A stretch of DNA of 64,000 bases from Legionella tucsonensis (GCF_001468035.1 NZ_LNZA01000001.1:682001-746000), one strand, 5' to 3'; counted from the stretch's first letter, positions 40,288-47,968 are shown. Numbers and translations are program-made. Notes: generated by a model from the letters alone, not told the origin.

Positions 40288-40944
40288 ATGCACTACCGCC
40301 AACATGAAATCGTGATATTAAAACCTACAGCTGTTTTTTTATCATTTCTTGCTTCGCAATTGCCCGAAACAAAGTTACCTGATCTTAGATTATTGCAAAT
40401 TGATAACACTGCATATGCGTTGCACAAACAAAACTCAGATAATGCAACTCTGGATGAAATAGAAAAGCATTTTTCAACAATGTTTCGTCATGAAATTTGT
40501 CGTTGGCTTGGTGATAAAGCACGCAATGGAATAGAAACCAGTTTTCTTGATTTTCTTTGTTGTTTTAAATTTGAATTGCACAACCATATTGTTTTAATGG
40601 AGCCTTCAATAGAAACAAGTCATCAATTATTGTTTATTAAACCTCGTGTGGCTTTACTTAACTGGATTAAAAAAACTATGGAAGACCAAGATAATTTGGT
40701 TGGGGTTATTGAAAAAGTAGAGTTATCACATCTGGAAGAAAATGCTACTGCTTTGGTGAAAAATTTTTCTAATTTAACTGAGATAAAACCCTTTATCAAA
40801 GAGAACTATAGTTCCATTTTTTCGGCAGCGATGAGTCGTATGTCAAGCCAGCCCGATCAATGGCCATTGATGGATTCACTCCAAACTTTTAGCAAGTATT
40901 TTGCTATTGAAATTCATACTCAATTGATTCATTTGTCTCATTAA
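40288..40944 (+). CDS. hypothetical protein, first gene of the htrA-like cluster
   Basis: A 218-residue soluble protein of unknown function. It starts at the ATG at 40288 behind AAGGAGAG; an in-frame start at 40225 lacks a ribosome site. Predominantly helical and mixed in charge, with FRHEICRWLGDKARNGIETS then FLDFLCCF in the centre and no signal peptide or membrane helix. It lies 11 bases before the 40956 gene with which it must be co-transcribed. I do not recognise it. Confidence 0.65.
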   Translation: MHYRQHEIVILKPTAVFLSFLASQLPETKLPDLRLLQIDNTAYALHKQNSDNATLDEIEKHFSTMFRHEICRWLGDKARNGIETSFLDFLCCFKFELHNHIVLMEPSIETSHQLLFIKPRVALLNWIKKTMEDQDNLVGVIEKVELSHLEENATALVKNFSNLTEIKPFIKENYSSIFSAAMSRMSSQPDQWPLMDSLQTFSKYFAIEIHTQLIHLSH

Positions 40945-40955
40945 AGGAGTTGACT

Positions 40956-41870
40956 ATGGAGCCAGTCAGTATAGCGCTTATTTGTACTGCAGCATTGGGA
41001 ACTGTTGTGATTTTGGCTGCATTTATAAGACAAATCCTGTTAAGCCGAGACAAGCAGTTAAATGATGAGGCACAAAGCAGGGCATTGACCCAAGAAGTAA
41101 AGGAACTGGAGCAAATCCGCGCACAAATGCAAAATGAGAAACGATTTGATTCTCATTACCAAGTGTTAGGAGCGAATAAAGATGCAATTAGATATATAGA
41201 TACCAAAATAGAAGAGATTTTAAACAAAAAAACAGAGTTGGTTGAACGTTATGCCAAAGTTATTGTTAAAGAGTCGGACTCAATAGTTTGCGGGTCAGTT
41301 TCATCTGAGCGTAAAATCGCATGTGATCGATTAAGGGAAGAAATTGATCATAAAATAGCTTTCTATGATAGTGAACTCAAGGAGTTACAGGAAAGAAGAG
41401 CTTCTCTATGGGATGCGCATACTGATTTTCAAAGATATCTTTTAAACCAGGAAAAGTCACGAAATTCCAGTTTGGATAGTGTGTACAAACAGCATTCAGC
41501 GCTTTTGGAAAAAGTATATTTACGTCATATCGATGATTCAGAAATTGTGGCTGTTAAAAGTATGGAAGCATCAACTATGACTTTTAAAGATATGCTTATG
41601 ATGCCAATACAATTTTTGATGCAATATTTTGGAGTATCAGTAACTCCTGGAATTTCGCTGGTTCAAACGCGTGTAGAGACTGTGTCACGCACGAATGTAG
41701 ATAAAATACAACACGAAATAAATGATCCAGTGCCTGAGAAACAAAAAGATGTAGTGCATAATGAGGCTAAATCACGAGATAAAGTACACCAAGAGGACTC
41801 GCATGATTATGTTTATCAAGAAGAAAAAGAGAAAGAGCAAGAGAAAACTCACACGATGACATTTGCTTGA
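40956..41870 (+). CDS. membrane-anchored coiled-coil protein, effector-like tail
   Basis: A 304-residue protein. One N-terminal helix (residues about 6-28, IALICTAALGTVVILAAFI) is followed by long coiled coil to about residue 180 (heptads in QSRALTQEVKELEQIRAQMQ and KIEEILNKKTELVERYAK). A second weakly hydrophobic patch surrounds MPIQFLMQYFGVSVTPG. The charged tail ends EEKEKEQEKTHTMTFA, an E-block followed by a hydrophobic residue near the terminus, as in Dot/Icm signals. AAGGAG precedes the ATG by 7 bases. Function unknown; effector status is inference, and the anchor could equally make it a resident envelope protein. Confidence 0.68.
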   Translation: MEPVSIALICTAALGTVVILAAFIRQILLSRDKQLNDEAQSRALTQEVKELEQIRAQMQNEKRFDSHYQVLGANKDAIRYIDTKIEEILNKKTELVERYAKVIVKESDSIVCGSVSSERKIACDRLREEIDHKIAFYDSELKELQERRASLWDAHTDFQRYLLNQEKSRNSSLDSVYKQHSALLEKVYLRHIDDSEIVAVKSMEASTMTFKDMLMMPIQFLMQYFGVSVTPGISLVQTRVETVSRTNVDKIQHEINDPVPEKQKDVVHNEAKSRDKVHQEDSHDYVYQEEKEKEQEKTHTMTFA

Positions 41871-41926
41871 AAATTATTCTTCTCACTCATTTGATGACAT
41901 TTTTGTAGTTATATATTACAATTCGT

Positions 41927-41946
41927 GTGCATTTGGAGGAATGCAC
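41927..41946 (+). promoter_or_regulatory. hairpin with Shine-Dalgarno sequence in its loop
   Basis: GTGCATT-TGGAGG-AATGCAC is a 7 bp stem displaying GGAGG in the loop, 32 bases before the protease start. It would serve an overlapping 35-codon frame beginning at ATG 41941; that frame has no equivalent upstream of the paralogue at 58975, so its role is doubtful. Confidence 0.35.
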
Positions 41947-41977
41947 GCTTATGGTCCTAACTGGTGGAGATATATTG

Positions 41978-43051
41978 ATGGCAAGAGAACGTTTTTTATG
42001 GTTTATTACTTTTATGCTATGTTCAATTCTGGCTTTACCAGGACATAGTACAATTGTAAACTCCCTTCTTCCTGATGAACAAAATACCGTACAAGTTTTT
42101 CATGACGCATCCCCTAAGGTAGTTTATGTTCACAGATTAGCAACAGTAACTAATAGATCGTTACAGAAAAAGCAAGTATCCGATGGGGCTGGTTCTGGAA
42201 TTGTTTGGAATAATCATGGGTATATAGTTACCAATTTTCACGTGATCAAGGGCGCTGATAAGTTGGCAATTACTTTAGGTAAGTTGACTGTACCTGCTAA
42301 AGTAGTTGGAGCAGAGCCACGCAAAGATATTGCTGTATTAAAGATTGAATCGCCACAAGCTTTGGCGCTGTTAAAAGAATTTAAACCGTTTGAAATCGTA
42401 CATCTTAATGATCTCATGGTTGGACAAAAAGCAATTGCGATTGGTAATCCTTTTGGTCTGGATCATAGTTTATCTAAGGGAGTAATTTCTGCTTTAGGTA
42501 GAAAAGTTCCTGGGATTGGCGGGGTTAAAATTCGAAATATGATTCAAACAGATACGCCAATTAATCCGGGTAATTCAGGTGGACCATTATTGAATAGTGC
42601 TGGACAGTTAATTGGCATGAACACGATGATTTATTCCCAGTCAGGTTCGTCTGCTGGAATCGGTTTCGCTGTCCCTGCAGATGATATTGATCGCATTGTG
42701 ACGCAAATTATTAACAATGGGCGAGTCGTATTGTCTGGGATTGGTATTCAAAGTGTTCCACCAAGTATTGCTTATCGATTGGGCATACGTAAAGGGATAT
42801 TGATCGCAGATGTGATACGCAATACACCCGCAGACAAAGCACATTTGCGAGGCACTCACCGAGATGCTTGGGGACGTATCGAGTTAGGTGATATTATTGT
42901 AGCATTGAATGGACATGCGGTTCCTAACTATGATGTTTTATACAATATGCTAACCGATATAAAGGTTGGGGAGCAAATAACAGTATCCATTCAGCGAAAT
43001 AACAAGCAGATGGATGTAAAAATGAAAACGATTGATATCGCTGGAGTTTAG
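41978..43051 (+). CDS. HtrA/DegP-type serine protease, paralogue 1
   Basis: A 357-residue exported S1C protease with one PDZ domain. An N-terminal signal (MARERFLWFITFMLCSILAL) targets it to the periplasm. The triad is His88 (VTNFHVIKG), Asp117 (PRKDIAVLK) and Ser200 (NPGNSGGPLL). The PDZ domain covers about 255-350 with GDIIVALNGHAVPNYD. The start at 41978 is fixed by the collinear paralogue at 58975-60048, which has the same length and the same GGTGGAGATATAT leader; an in-frame extension to 41927 is therefore unlikely. It is downstream of two orphans on the same strand. A role in envelope protein quality control is inferred from the family. Confidence 0.92.
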   Translation: MARERFLWFITFMLCSILALPGHSTIVNSLLPDEQNTVQVFHDASPKVVYVHRLATVTNRSLQKKQVSDGAGSGIVWNNHGYIVTNFHVIKGADKLAITLGKLTVPAKVVGAEPRKDIAVLKIESPQALALLKEFKPFEIVHLNDLMVGQKAIAIGNPFGLDHSLSKGVISALGRKVPGIGGVKIRNMIQTDTPINPGNSGGPLLNSAGQLIGMNTMIYSQSGSSAGIGFAVPADDIDRIVTQIINNGRVVLSGIGIQSVPPSIAYRLGIRKGILIADVIRNTPADKAHLRGTHRDAWGRIELGDIIVALNGHAVPNYDVLYNMLTDIKVGEQITVSIQRNNKQMDVKMKTIDIAGV

Positions 43052-43073
43052 TGTTTTACTGGAAACTCTTTTG
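43044..43073 (+). terminator. possible intrinsic terminator overlapping the htrA-like stop
   Basis: GAGTTTAGT-GTTTT-ACT-GG-AAACTC followed by TTTT; the stem includes the stop codon and has a two-base bulge. Confidence 0.4.
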
Positions 43074-43131
43074 CTGATGTACTTACAGCCTGTTTGTGAT
43101 TAATTTCACTCAGACTGTAAGCTTTTATTAG

Positions 43132-43275
43132 GATCTGTTTCTATTTCTACTATCTTGGCGACTGACCTGATTTTTCTGCGATCCGATGCTTACATACTCC
43201 GTGTATGCCACGCTTTAGTACTCAAAAATCTGGCCATTTCGACTTAAGCTGGCGAAATGTAAACAGACCCTAGCA
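43132..43275. repeat. inverted-repeat (MITE-like) intergenic element
   Basis: Terminal arms TAGGATCTGTTTCTATTTC and the complement of GAAATGTAAACAGACCCTA match at most positions. The centre TGCTTACATACTCCGTGTAT and following GCCACGCTT resemble the element at 34733-34886. Its right end (AAGCTGGCGAAATGTAAAC) recurs in short form at 46666-46712. Non-coding. Confidence 0.7.
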
Positions 43276-43319
43276 TTTAAACTCAAGATCTTTCAAATTG
43301 TTCGTCAAGGAGAATAAGG

Positions 43320-43865
43320 ATGTTACTTAATAAAGAGGATTCACTCTTATTATTGGTTGATGTACAAGAAAAATTAACGCCAGCCGTATTAGATAGCGAA
43401 GTATTTATCGCGCGTTGTGAATGGCTTTTAAAATTAGCCAGACGGATGAATGTTCCCATTCTAGTGAGTGAACAATATCCACAAGGTCTTGGTACGACTT
43501 TGAAACAATTTCAATCGTATTTTAATCCACAAGAATGTAGTGTTGATAAAGTAAGTTTTTCGTGTATGGGCGAGCCTAAATATGTGGAACGCTTAAAGCA
43601 ATTTCATAAAAAACAATTAATTCTTATTGGTATTGAAACTCATGTTTGCGTCTTACAAACTGCGCTAGAAATGAAAGACGCTGGATATGATGTTTTTGTT
43701 GTTGCCGATGCAGTGAGTTGTCGTGGTGAGCAAAATATGAAATACGGATTGAAACGAATGAAACATGCAGGGATTCATTTAGTTACCACGGAAATGATAT
43801 TTTTCGAATGGTTAAGAAAGGCAGGGACTCCTGAATTCAAACAATTGAGTAAGGAGTTTTTTTAG
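43320..43865 (+). CDS. isochorismatase-fold hydrolase
   Basis: A 181-residue cytoplasmic cysteine hydrolase. Catalytic Asp14 is in LLLVDVQEKL, the Cys is in GIETHVCVLQTALEM, and the C-terminal half has VADAVSCRGEQNMKYGLKRM. Family members hydrolyse amides or isochorismate (YcaC, nicotinamidase relatives); the substrate cannot be told. AAGGAGAATAAGG precedes the ATG. It is flanked by repeat elements and appears monocistronic. Confidence 0.87.
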   Translation: MLLNKEDSLLLLVDVQEKLTPAVLDSEVFIARCEWLLKLARRMNVPILVSEQYPQGLGTTLKQFQSYFNPQECSVDKVSFSCMGEPKYVERLKQFHKKQLILIGIETHVCVLQTALEMKDAGYDVFVVADAVSCRGEQNMKYGLKRMKHAGIHLVTTEMIFFEWLRKAGTPEFKQLSKEFF

Positions 43866-43943
43866 CTCTAGGAGCACTGTTATTGACTTAAGGAAAAGAT
43901 ATCGGAACCTATTTCTAACAAGGCATAGTGCCAATTCATGAGT

Positions 43944-43967
43944 GAATTCCCGCTTTCGCGGGAATGA
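43944..43967. repeat. GAATTCCCGC palindrome
   Basis: ATTCCCGC-TTTC-GCGGGAAT followed by GACAA, a short palindrome of the kind widely scattered in proteobacterial genomes. Confidence 0.55.
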
Positions 43968-43985
43968 CAAAAATTTTTGAGTCAA

Positions 43986-44078
43986 TGGCAGTGAGCCTGG
44001 GTGATAGCAAAGCGGAGCCTGGAAATTTTATGTCGGTTAATCCAGATTTCGCTTTACTGTTGTACCCTAGGCTAAAAA
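43986..44078. repeat. dispersed palindromic repeat copy
   Basis: GAGCCTGGGTGATAGCAAAGCGGAGCCTGG and inverted CCAGATTTCGCTTTACTGTTGTACCCTAGGCT with an AT-rich centre, between the isochorismatase-fold gene and the SDR gene. Confidence 0.7.
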
Positions 44079-44103
44079 ATCTATAATTTTATGGAGAGAT
44101 ATA

Positions 44104-44847
44104 GTGAACTTTACGAATCAAATCGCCTTGATTACAGGTGGCGCCTCGGGTATGGGAAAAGCAAGTGCTCAATACTTACAGAAGCGTGGAATGCGGGTTG
44201 TAGTATGGGATAAGCAGGCGGATGACCAAAGCGAAGCCGATTTATTTATCAGTTGTGATGTAACCAGTGATGAATCAGTCGAAAAAGCGATGCAACAAAC
44301 AATAGAACAATTAGGAGCACCGAGAGTTTGTGTTAACTGTGCGGGCATTGCTCCAGCTAAACGTATTGTTGGGAAAGAAGGTGCTATGCCATTGGATGCC
44401 TTTAAACAAGTGATTGATGTAAATCTTATTGGTACTTTCAATGTAATGAGGGTTGCAGCACATGCAATGACCAACTTGGAATTAGAAAGTAATTCCCAGG
44501 AGCGCGGTGTTATTATTAACACAGCCTCTATTGCAGCATTTGAGGGACAAATTGGTCAAGCCGCATATAGTGCTTCCAAGGGTGGTGTTGTGGCAATGAC
44601 CTTACCTGCTGCGCGAGAACTCGCTCAGTTCGCTATTCGTGTAAATACCATTGCACCTGGATTAATAGCAACACCTATGCTGTTAAACATGCCGCAAGAG
44701 GTACAAGATAATCTGGTGGCAACCATGATTTTTCCCAAGCGTTTTGGTAAACCCGATGAATTTGCTGCGTTAGCTGCGCATATTATTGAAAATGGAATGA
44801 TGAATGGTGAAGTGATCCGTTTAGATGGTGCTCTTCGTATGAAGTAA
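44104..44847 (+). CDS. SDR oxidoreductase, 3-hydroxyacyl-CoA dehydrogenase type 2-like
   Basis: A 247-residue classical SDR. TGGASGMGKA is at residues 11-20, NCAGIAP about 78-84, and the catalytic Ser-Tyr-Lys set is INTASIAAFEGQIGQAAYSASKG. The overall pattern, including APGLIATPMLLNMPQEVQDNL (in two parts) and the FPKRFGKPDEFAAL end, is close to type 2 3-hydroxyacyl-CoA dehydrogenases of fatty-acid or isoleucine breakdown. The GTG start has GGAGAG 5 bases upstream. Monocistronic between repeats; the exact substrate is inferred. Confidence 0.85.
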   Translation: MNFTNQIALITGGASGMGKASAQYLQKRGMRVVVWDKQADDQSEADLFISCDVTSDESVEKAMQQTIEQLGAPRVCVNCAGIAPAKRIVGKEGAMPLDAFKQVIDVNLIGTFNVMRVAAHAMTNLELESNSQERGVIINTASIAAFEGQIGQAAYSASKGGVVAMTLPAARELAQFAIRVNTIAPGLIATPMLLNMPQEVQDNLVATMIFPKRFGKPDEFAALAAHIIENGMMNGEVIRLDGALRMK

Positions 44848-44866
44848 ATACCCTCAGATTTTTAAT

Positions 44867-44945
44867 GTAGTTCGCGGCAAGCTGAGTGTAACGAAACAAA
44901 AACTCAGAAGTTTCATGTTGAAAAAAATACATGTTCGTGAACTAC
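44867..44945. repeat. degenerate palindromic repeat
   Basis: GTAGTTCGCGG and GTTCGTGAACTAC form the outer arms; AAGCTGAGTGTAACGAAAC inside matches the dispersed family. It lies between the convergent SDR and peptidase genes. Confidence 0.5.
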
Positions 44946-44984
44946 AAAATTAGCTGTAAAACAAGTTATTGATTAGTATACCTA

Positions 44985-45626
44985 CTATCCAAAGTGAAAG
45001 GGAGCATCTATCTCGGCATCCTCATCATCTCCCTGATTGTCTTCATAGTAAGGATTAGTTTCATTGGTATCAACCAATATAACTTGCTTGGGGGAGGAGC
45101 TTCCAGCATTTTCCCAACCCAAAACAATTTTTTGCTTTCCTGCTTCAACCAGCCCATCTTCTTCGCCTAGATCAATCCAGCGATGTCCTGAACTATCGAC
45201 AACTAAATAAGATTTATAGGCTGCTATTTCAGTATAAATACCTTCTTTGGCCAGTTTTAAGTGTAGTTCTTCAATGAATGCCTTGGTTTTACCAAGATGG
45301 CAGGCGACGAGGGTAATTCGTTTAACCGTTTGTAATGAACAATCTTCTATTAATCGTTCTACCAACATGTCAACATCGCAACCAGAAAATATATGTTTCT
45401 CTAGATCACCGTGACCAACCAGGAGTAAACGGGATTGTGATGTTAACTGGCTCAGACCAGGAAAATAATTAAGGCGGGAAGAATAAATCAATCGGTTTTC
45501 TTCTTTAAAATGAGTTCCTAATAGGTTTTTAGCATTTTCCTTAATGGCATTATCATTCTGTGTTGTTTTATCACCATAAAATTCAACTACAATCGTTCGA
45601 ACGTAATTTTTTGAAAAGAATTTCAT
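44985..45626 (-). CDS. predicted clan CD cysteine peptidase (C80/RTX-CPD-like), effector candidate
   Basis: A 213-residue soluble protein without signal peptide. After beta-strand RTIVVEFYGD come the paired motifs RLLLVGHGD (His72) and VKRITLVACHLG (Cys109), each after a hydrophobic strand, as in caspase-like folds and in the RTX-toxin cysteine protease domain (family C80). The strand-helix order and His-before-Cys spacing fit. The tail is strongly acidic (DNQGDDEDAEIDAPFHFG), suiting a translocation signal. A TATAAT-type -10 lies at 45653-45658 on this strand. Identification rests on motif reading; alternatives are an inactive relative or a CHAT-type protease. Confidence 0.62.
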   Translation of the reverse strand: MKFFSKNYVRTIVVEFYGDKTTQNDNAIKENAKNLLGTHFKEENRLIYSSRLNYFPGLSQLTSQSRLLLVGHGDLEKHIFSGCDVDMLVERLIEDCSLQTVKRITLVACHLGKTKAFIEELHLKLAKEGIYTEIAAYKSYLVVDSSGHRWIDLGEEDGLVEAGKQKIVLGWENAGSSSPKQVILVDTNETNPYYEDNQGDDEDAEIDAPFHFG

Positions 45627-45789
45627 AGAATTTATAAAGAAAATTTTTAACTATTATACCTATTCTTTAGTTCAAAATAAAATCAAATAGCTTTTTATTG
45701 ATATTTTTATTTGGATAAGAGAGAAATTAATTAATTTTTTCTGGACTACAGCCTTGCTGTCACCCAGAGTGAATTTTTGCTCGATATTT

Positions 45790-46278
45790 TTAGGCTTCTT
45801 GATGGTGTGTATTCTCTTTTGTTGATTGAATATCTCCATTGGAAGTATAAACACTGATTGCATTTGCTGGATTTCCTGACAGTGTATTGACAATTTCTTG
45901 ACGAACATAAAGATTGTTGGCTATTATCTGCCCATTTACTGCGTTCAATTCACGACAGAGTGTTAGTAGTTCAGCAAGCTTAGTATTTAATTGATTGATT
46001 TGATTTGTTTCCTCGACAGTACACTCTTTAAGAAACGCAGTCAAAACTAAGTTCATATCTTGATTAGGATTCGTATAGTTAATAAGTTGCAAGCGTTTTT
46101 TGGCACTTTCCTCTAACTTACTTGATAATTCCTTTTTTTTATTCGCAAATTCTTCAAGCCTATTAAATTCACGAGAAGTCAGTATTTCCTTTTCCTCGGC
46201 CAGCAAAGAATTGAGTGATTCTATCCAATTAATTTCTTGTTCCAAATAACTACTCAATGTTTTTATTTTATGATCCAT
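45790..46278 (-). CDS. flgN: flagellar chaperone FlgN
   Basis: Export chaperone for hook-associated proteins FlgK and FlgL; 162 residues, all-helical. It has the FlgN pattern of an N-terminal LLAEEKEILTSREFNRLEE helix (the L-x-x-E-x-x-x-L core) and a long second helix around ELLTLCRELNAVNGQIIANN. AAGGGTAA is the ribosome site. It follows flgM by 20 bases under the same promoter. The final 25 residues are polar and poorly conserved. Confidence 0.85.
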   Translation of the reverse strand: MDHKIKTLSSYLEQEINWIESLNSLLAEEKEILTSREFNRLEEFANKKKELSSKLEESAKKRLQLINYTNPNQDMNLVLTAFLKECTVEETNQINQLNTKLAELLTLCRELNAVNGQIIANNLYVRQEIVNTLSGNPANAISVYTSNGDIQSTKENTHHQEA

Positions 46279-46298
46279 ATAATAATTACCCTTAGAAT

Positions 46299-46586
46299 TT
46301 ATGCCGGTTCTACATTTAACATTTTAATGGCAATTTTGTCACTATCAATTTGATAGTTTCCGAGTGCTATTTCAGATTTAAAATATAAAACTCGAGCTTC
46401 ATTGATTTCAGAAACTTCCTTAAGAGAGTTTTTTATAGCTTCTAATTGTTTTGAAATATCACTAATGTTGACATGTGATGAGGGGTCCTCTATCAAATTT
46501 TGGATTTTTTCTTGATGTTTCATTTTTAAACGATTGTCTGTATCTAGTGTTTTTACAGGAACTGCATCACTGATTTGATTAAACAT
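46299..46586 (-). CDS. flgM: anti-sigma-28 factor FlgM
   Basis: Small inhibitor of FliA that is exported when the hook is complete; 95 residues. The C-terminal half carries the sigma-binding helices (ISDISKQLEAIKNSLKEVSE, then VLYFKSEIALGNYQIDSDKI and AIKMLNVEP), matching FlgM_YQID proteins: the YQID-S-x-KIA signature is explicit. GAGGATAAATT precedes the ATG. It is preceded by a sigma-28-type promoter at 46619-46645, so it is autoregulated. Confidence 0.93.
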   Translation of the reverse strand: MFNQISDAVPVKTLDTDNRLKMKHQEKIQNLIEDPSSHVNISDISKQLEAIKNSLKEVSEINEARVLYFKSEIALGNYQIDSDKIAIKMLNVEPA

Positions 46587-46618
46587 AATTTATCCTCAAT
46601 CACGTTCGGCTTCTAAAT

Positions 46619-46645
46619 ATATCGGCTATTTTGTAAAAATCTTTA
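46619..46645 (-). promoter_or_regulatory. sigma-28 (FliA) promoter of flgM-flgN
   Basis: On the minus strand: TAAAGATT, 11 bases, GCCGATAT. This fits the FliA consensus (TAAA at -35, GCCGATAA at -10) with the normal spacing, 33 bases ahead of the flgM ATG. Confidence 0.85.
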
Positions 46646-46665
46646 GTATATTTTAATTATAAATG

Positions 46666-46712
46666 GGCTGTTTGCATTCTACTGGCTCAAGCTAGTGAAA
46701 TGTAAATAACCT
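46666..46712. repeat. short member of the 43132 element family
   Basis: GGGCTGTTTGCATTCTACTG then GCTCAAGCTAGTGAAATGTAAATAACC: both ends of the 43132-43275 element joined without its interior. It sits in the flgA-flgM gap just upstream of the sigma-28 promoter. Confidence 0.6.
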
Positions 46713-46718
46713 TTGTTA

Positions 46719-47420
46719 TTAAATAATAACGTTTACTTTCTTTGAGTCTGTAATCTGAGCTTCAATAATTTTTTTAGAAGAAAGATTGCGTACTTTAATG
46801 GTTTCACCCAATGAGCCCTCTTCCAAAGCAATACCATCCATGCTTACAGTTAAATTGCTATCACTAGCAACAATAGAAACATGCTCTCCTTTATTAATCA
46901 ATTTCGCTGCTTCTATATTATGCGGATTAAGCGGGCTATTTGGTGGAATATTTTGTTTGCATATTTGCCCTATTAATAAATCCTTTTTAGTAAAATAACC
47001 ATGATTTAATCTCTGTACATCCATTTCCGTTTGATAGATATCATCTTTGGAAAGTCGGGTACCTTTAATAAGAGCACGTTTTGCTACGTAGATCGTTTTT
47101 AATACAGTTATTTTAATAGGAACGTATAGAGACCAATGATTGTCATTTTCTTGACATTTTATTCCCATGGTACTGGTGTTTAAAATAGGAGATTGGTAGG
47201 GATTAAAAACAACCAGCTGATCTTCAGCGCATGCTTTGAGATTTAAACGGGAATCAATTTTATCCGCTGTAACACGAATTATTCCTTCTTTATATGAAGA
47301 AAGCTCGTTACGTACATGCTGTTCTATTTTGCTTGTGAGTATTTCAGGCGGCTGCATTGCTTCAGCATGTAGCCCTGTACTTGCAAAAAATAGTAAAACA
47401 CTTAGTATGCACTTTTTCAC
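46719..47420 (-). CDS. flgA: flagellar P-ring formation chaperone FlgA
   Basis: Periplasmic chaperone for FlgI assembly; 233 residues. The signal peptide MKKCILSVLLFFASTGLHAEA is followed by the N-terminal domain and a SAF domain from about residue 105 (TIYVAKRALIKGTRLSKDDI, KDLLIGQICKQNIPPNSPL), ending GETIKVRNLSSKKIIEAQI. Start is a GTG behind GAGGAATTATTT. A sigma-54-like promoter lies immediately upstream. It precedes flgM and flgN on the strand but the internal sigma-28 promoter lets these be expressed separately. Confidence 0.94.
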   Translation of the reverse strand: MKKCILSVLLFFASTGLHAEAMQPPEILTSKIEQHVRNELSSYKEGIIRVTADKIDSRLNLKACAEDQLVVFNPYQSPILNTSTMGIKCQENDNHWSLYVPIKITVLKTIYVAKRALIKGTRLSKDDIYQTEMDVQRLNHGYFTKKDLLIGQICKQNIPPNSPLNPHNIEAAKLINKGEHVSIVASDSNLTVSMDGIALEEGSLGETIKVRNLSSKKIIEAQITDSKKVNVII

Positions 47421-47453
47421 AAATAATTCCTCGTTAAATAACTTGTTGCAAAC

Positions 47454-47470
47454 TGCAAATATTATGCCAA
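47454..47470 (-). promoter_or_regulatory. sigma-54 (RpoN) promoter of flgA
   Basis: Minus strand TTGGCATAATATTTGCA: GG and GC are separated by exactly ten bases with the TTGGCA/TTGCA flanks of the -24/-12 consensus. It ends 34 bases before the flgA GTG, in the gap to the divergent cytochrome gene. An RpoN-FleQ flagellar hierarchy is known in Legionella. Confidence 0.75.
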
Positions 47471-47488
47471 TTTTCAGGAGAGTATTAC

Positions 47489-47854
47489 ATGATGATTCAT
47501 CTCATTGTTTACGCAGTGATCTTATTGATATTCCAATTACCGGTTCATGCAGATAGCCATCACCCTCAAGAGTTCTTAAAATCAATTAGCGGTACCAAAG
47601 ATGAGGGCGAACAAATTTACAATCATTTTTGCATCAATTGTCACGCGAGCAAACCATTAATTCCTATAGGTGCCCCCAGAGTTGGTGAAAAAGCGGATTG
47701 GAAAGTACGTTTAAAACAGGGAATGGAAGCACTCTTTAAACATACTGATGAGGGCTTAAATGCTATGCCGCCTCGTGGGGGATGCTTTGAATGCACTGAT
47801 GAACAGTTAATGAGTGCCATTCAATATATGCTCCCAAAACAACCAAAAAACTAA
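47489..47854 (+). CDS. cytochrome c5 family protein
   Basis: A 121-residue exported monohaem cytochrome. The signal peptide MMIHLIVYAVILLIFQLPVHA leads to the haem site CINCH near residue 52. The sixth ligand Met is in NAMPPRGGCFEC, where the extra C-x2-C is a known mark of c5-type cytochromes. It ends AIQYMLPK. TTCAGGAGAG precedes two adjacent ATG codons (47489 and 47492), either of which could be used. The electron partner is unknown. Confidence 0.9.
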   Translation: MMIHLIVYAVILLIFQLPVHADSHHPQEFLKSISGTKDEGEQIYNHFCINCHASKPLIPIGAPRVGEKADWKVRLKQGMEALFKHTDEGLNAMPPRGGCFECTDEQLMSAIQYMLPKQPKN

Positions 47855-47968
47855 CCATTAAATGAGCCTTAAGCTCATAAAAAGATCATAGTGTAAAAAA
47901 AATTTATAAAAAAACCTAAACCTATTTTTAAATCTCCCGATAAATAGAAAAAAAGAGGGAGAAATAAA

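Noticed and set aside
31498-44945. CRISPR array
   Set aside because: The repeated palindromes are kilobases apart and irregular, with no cas genes.
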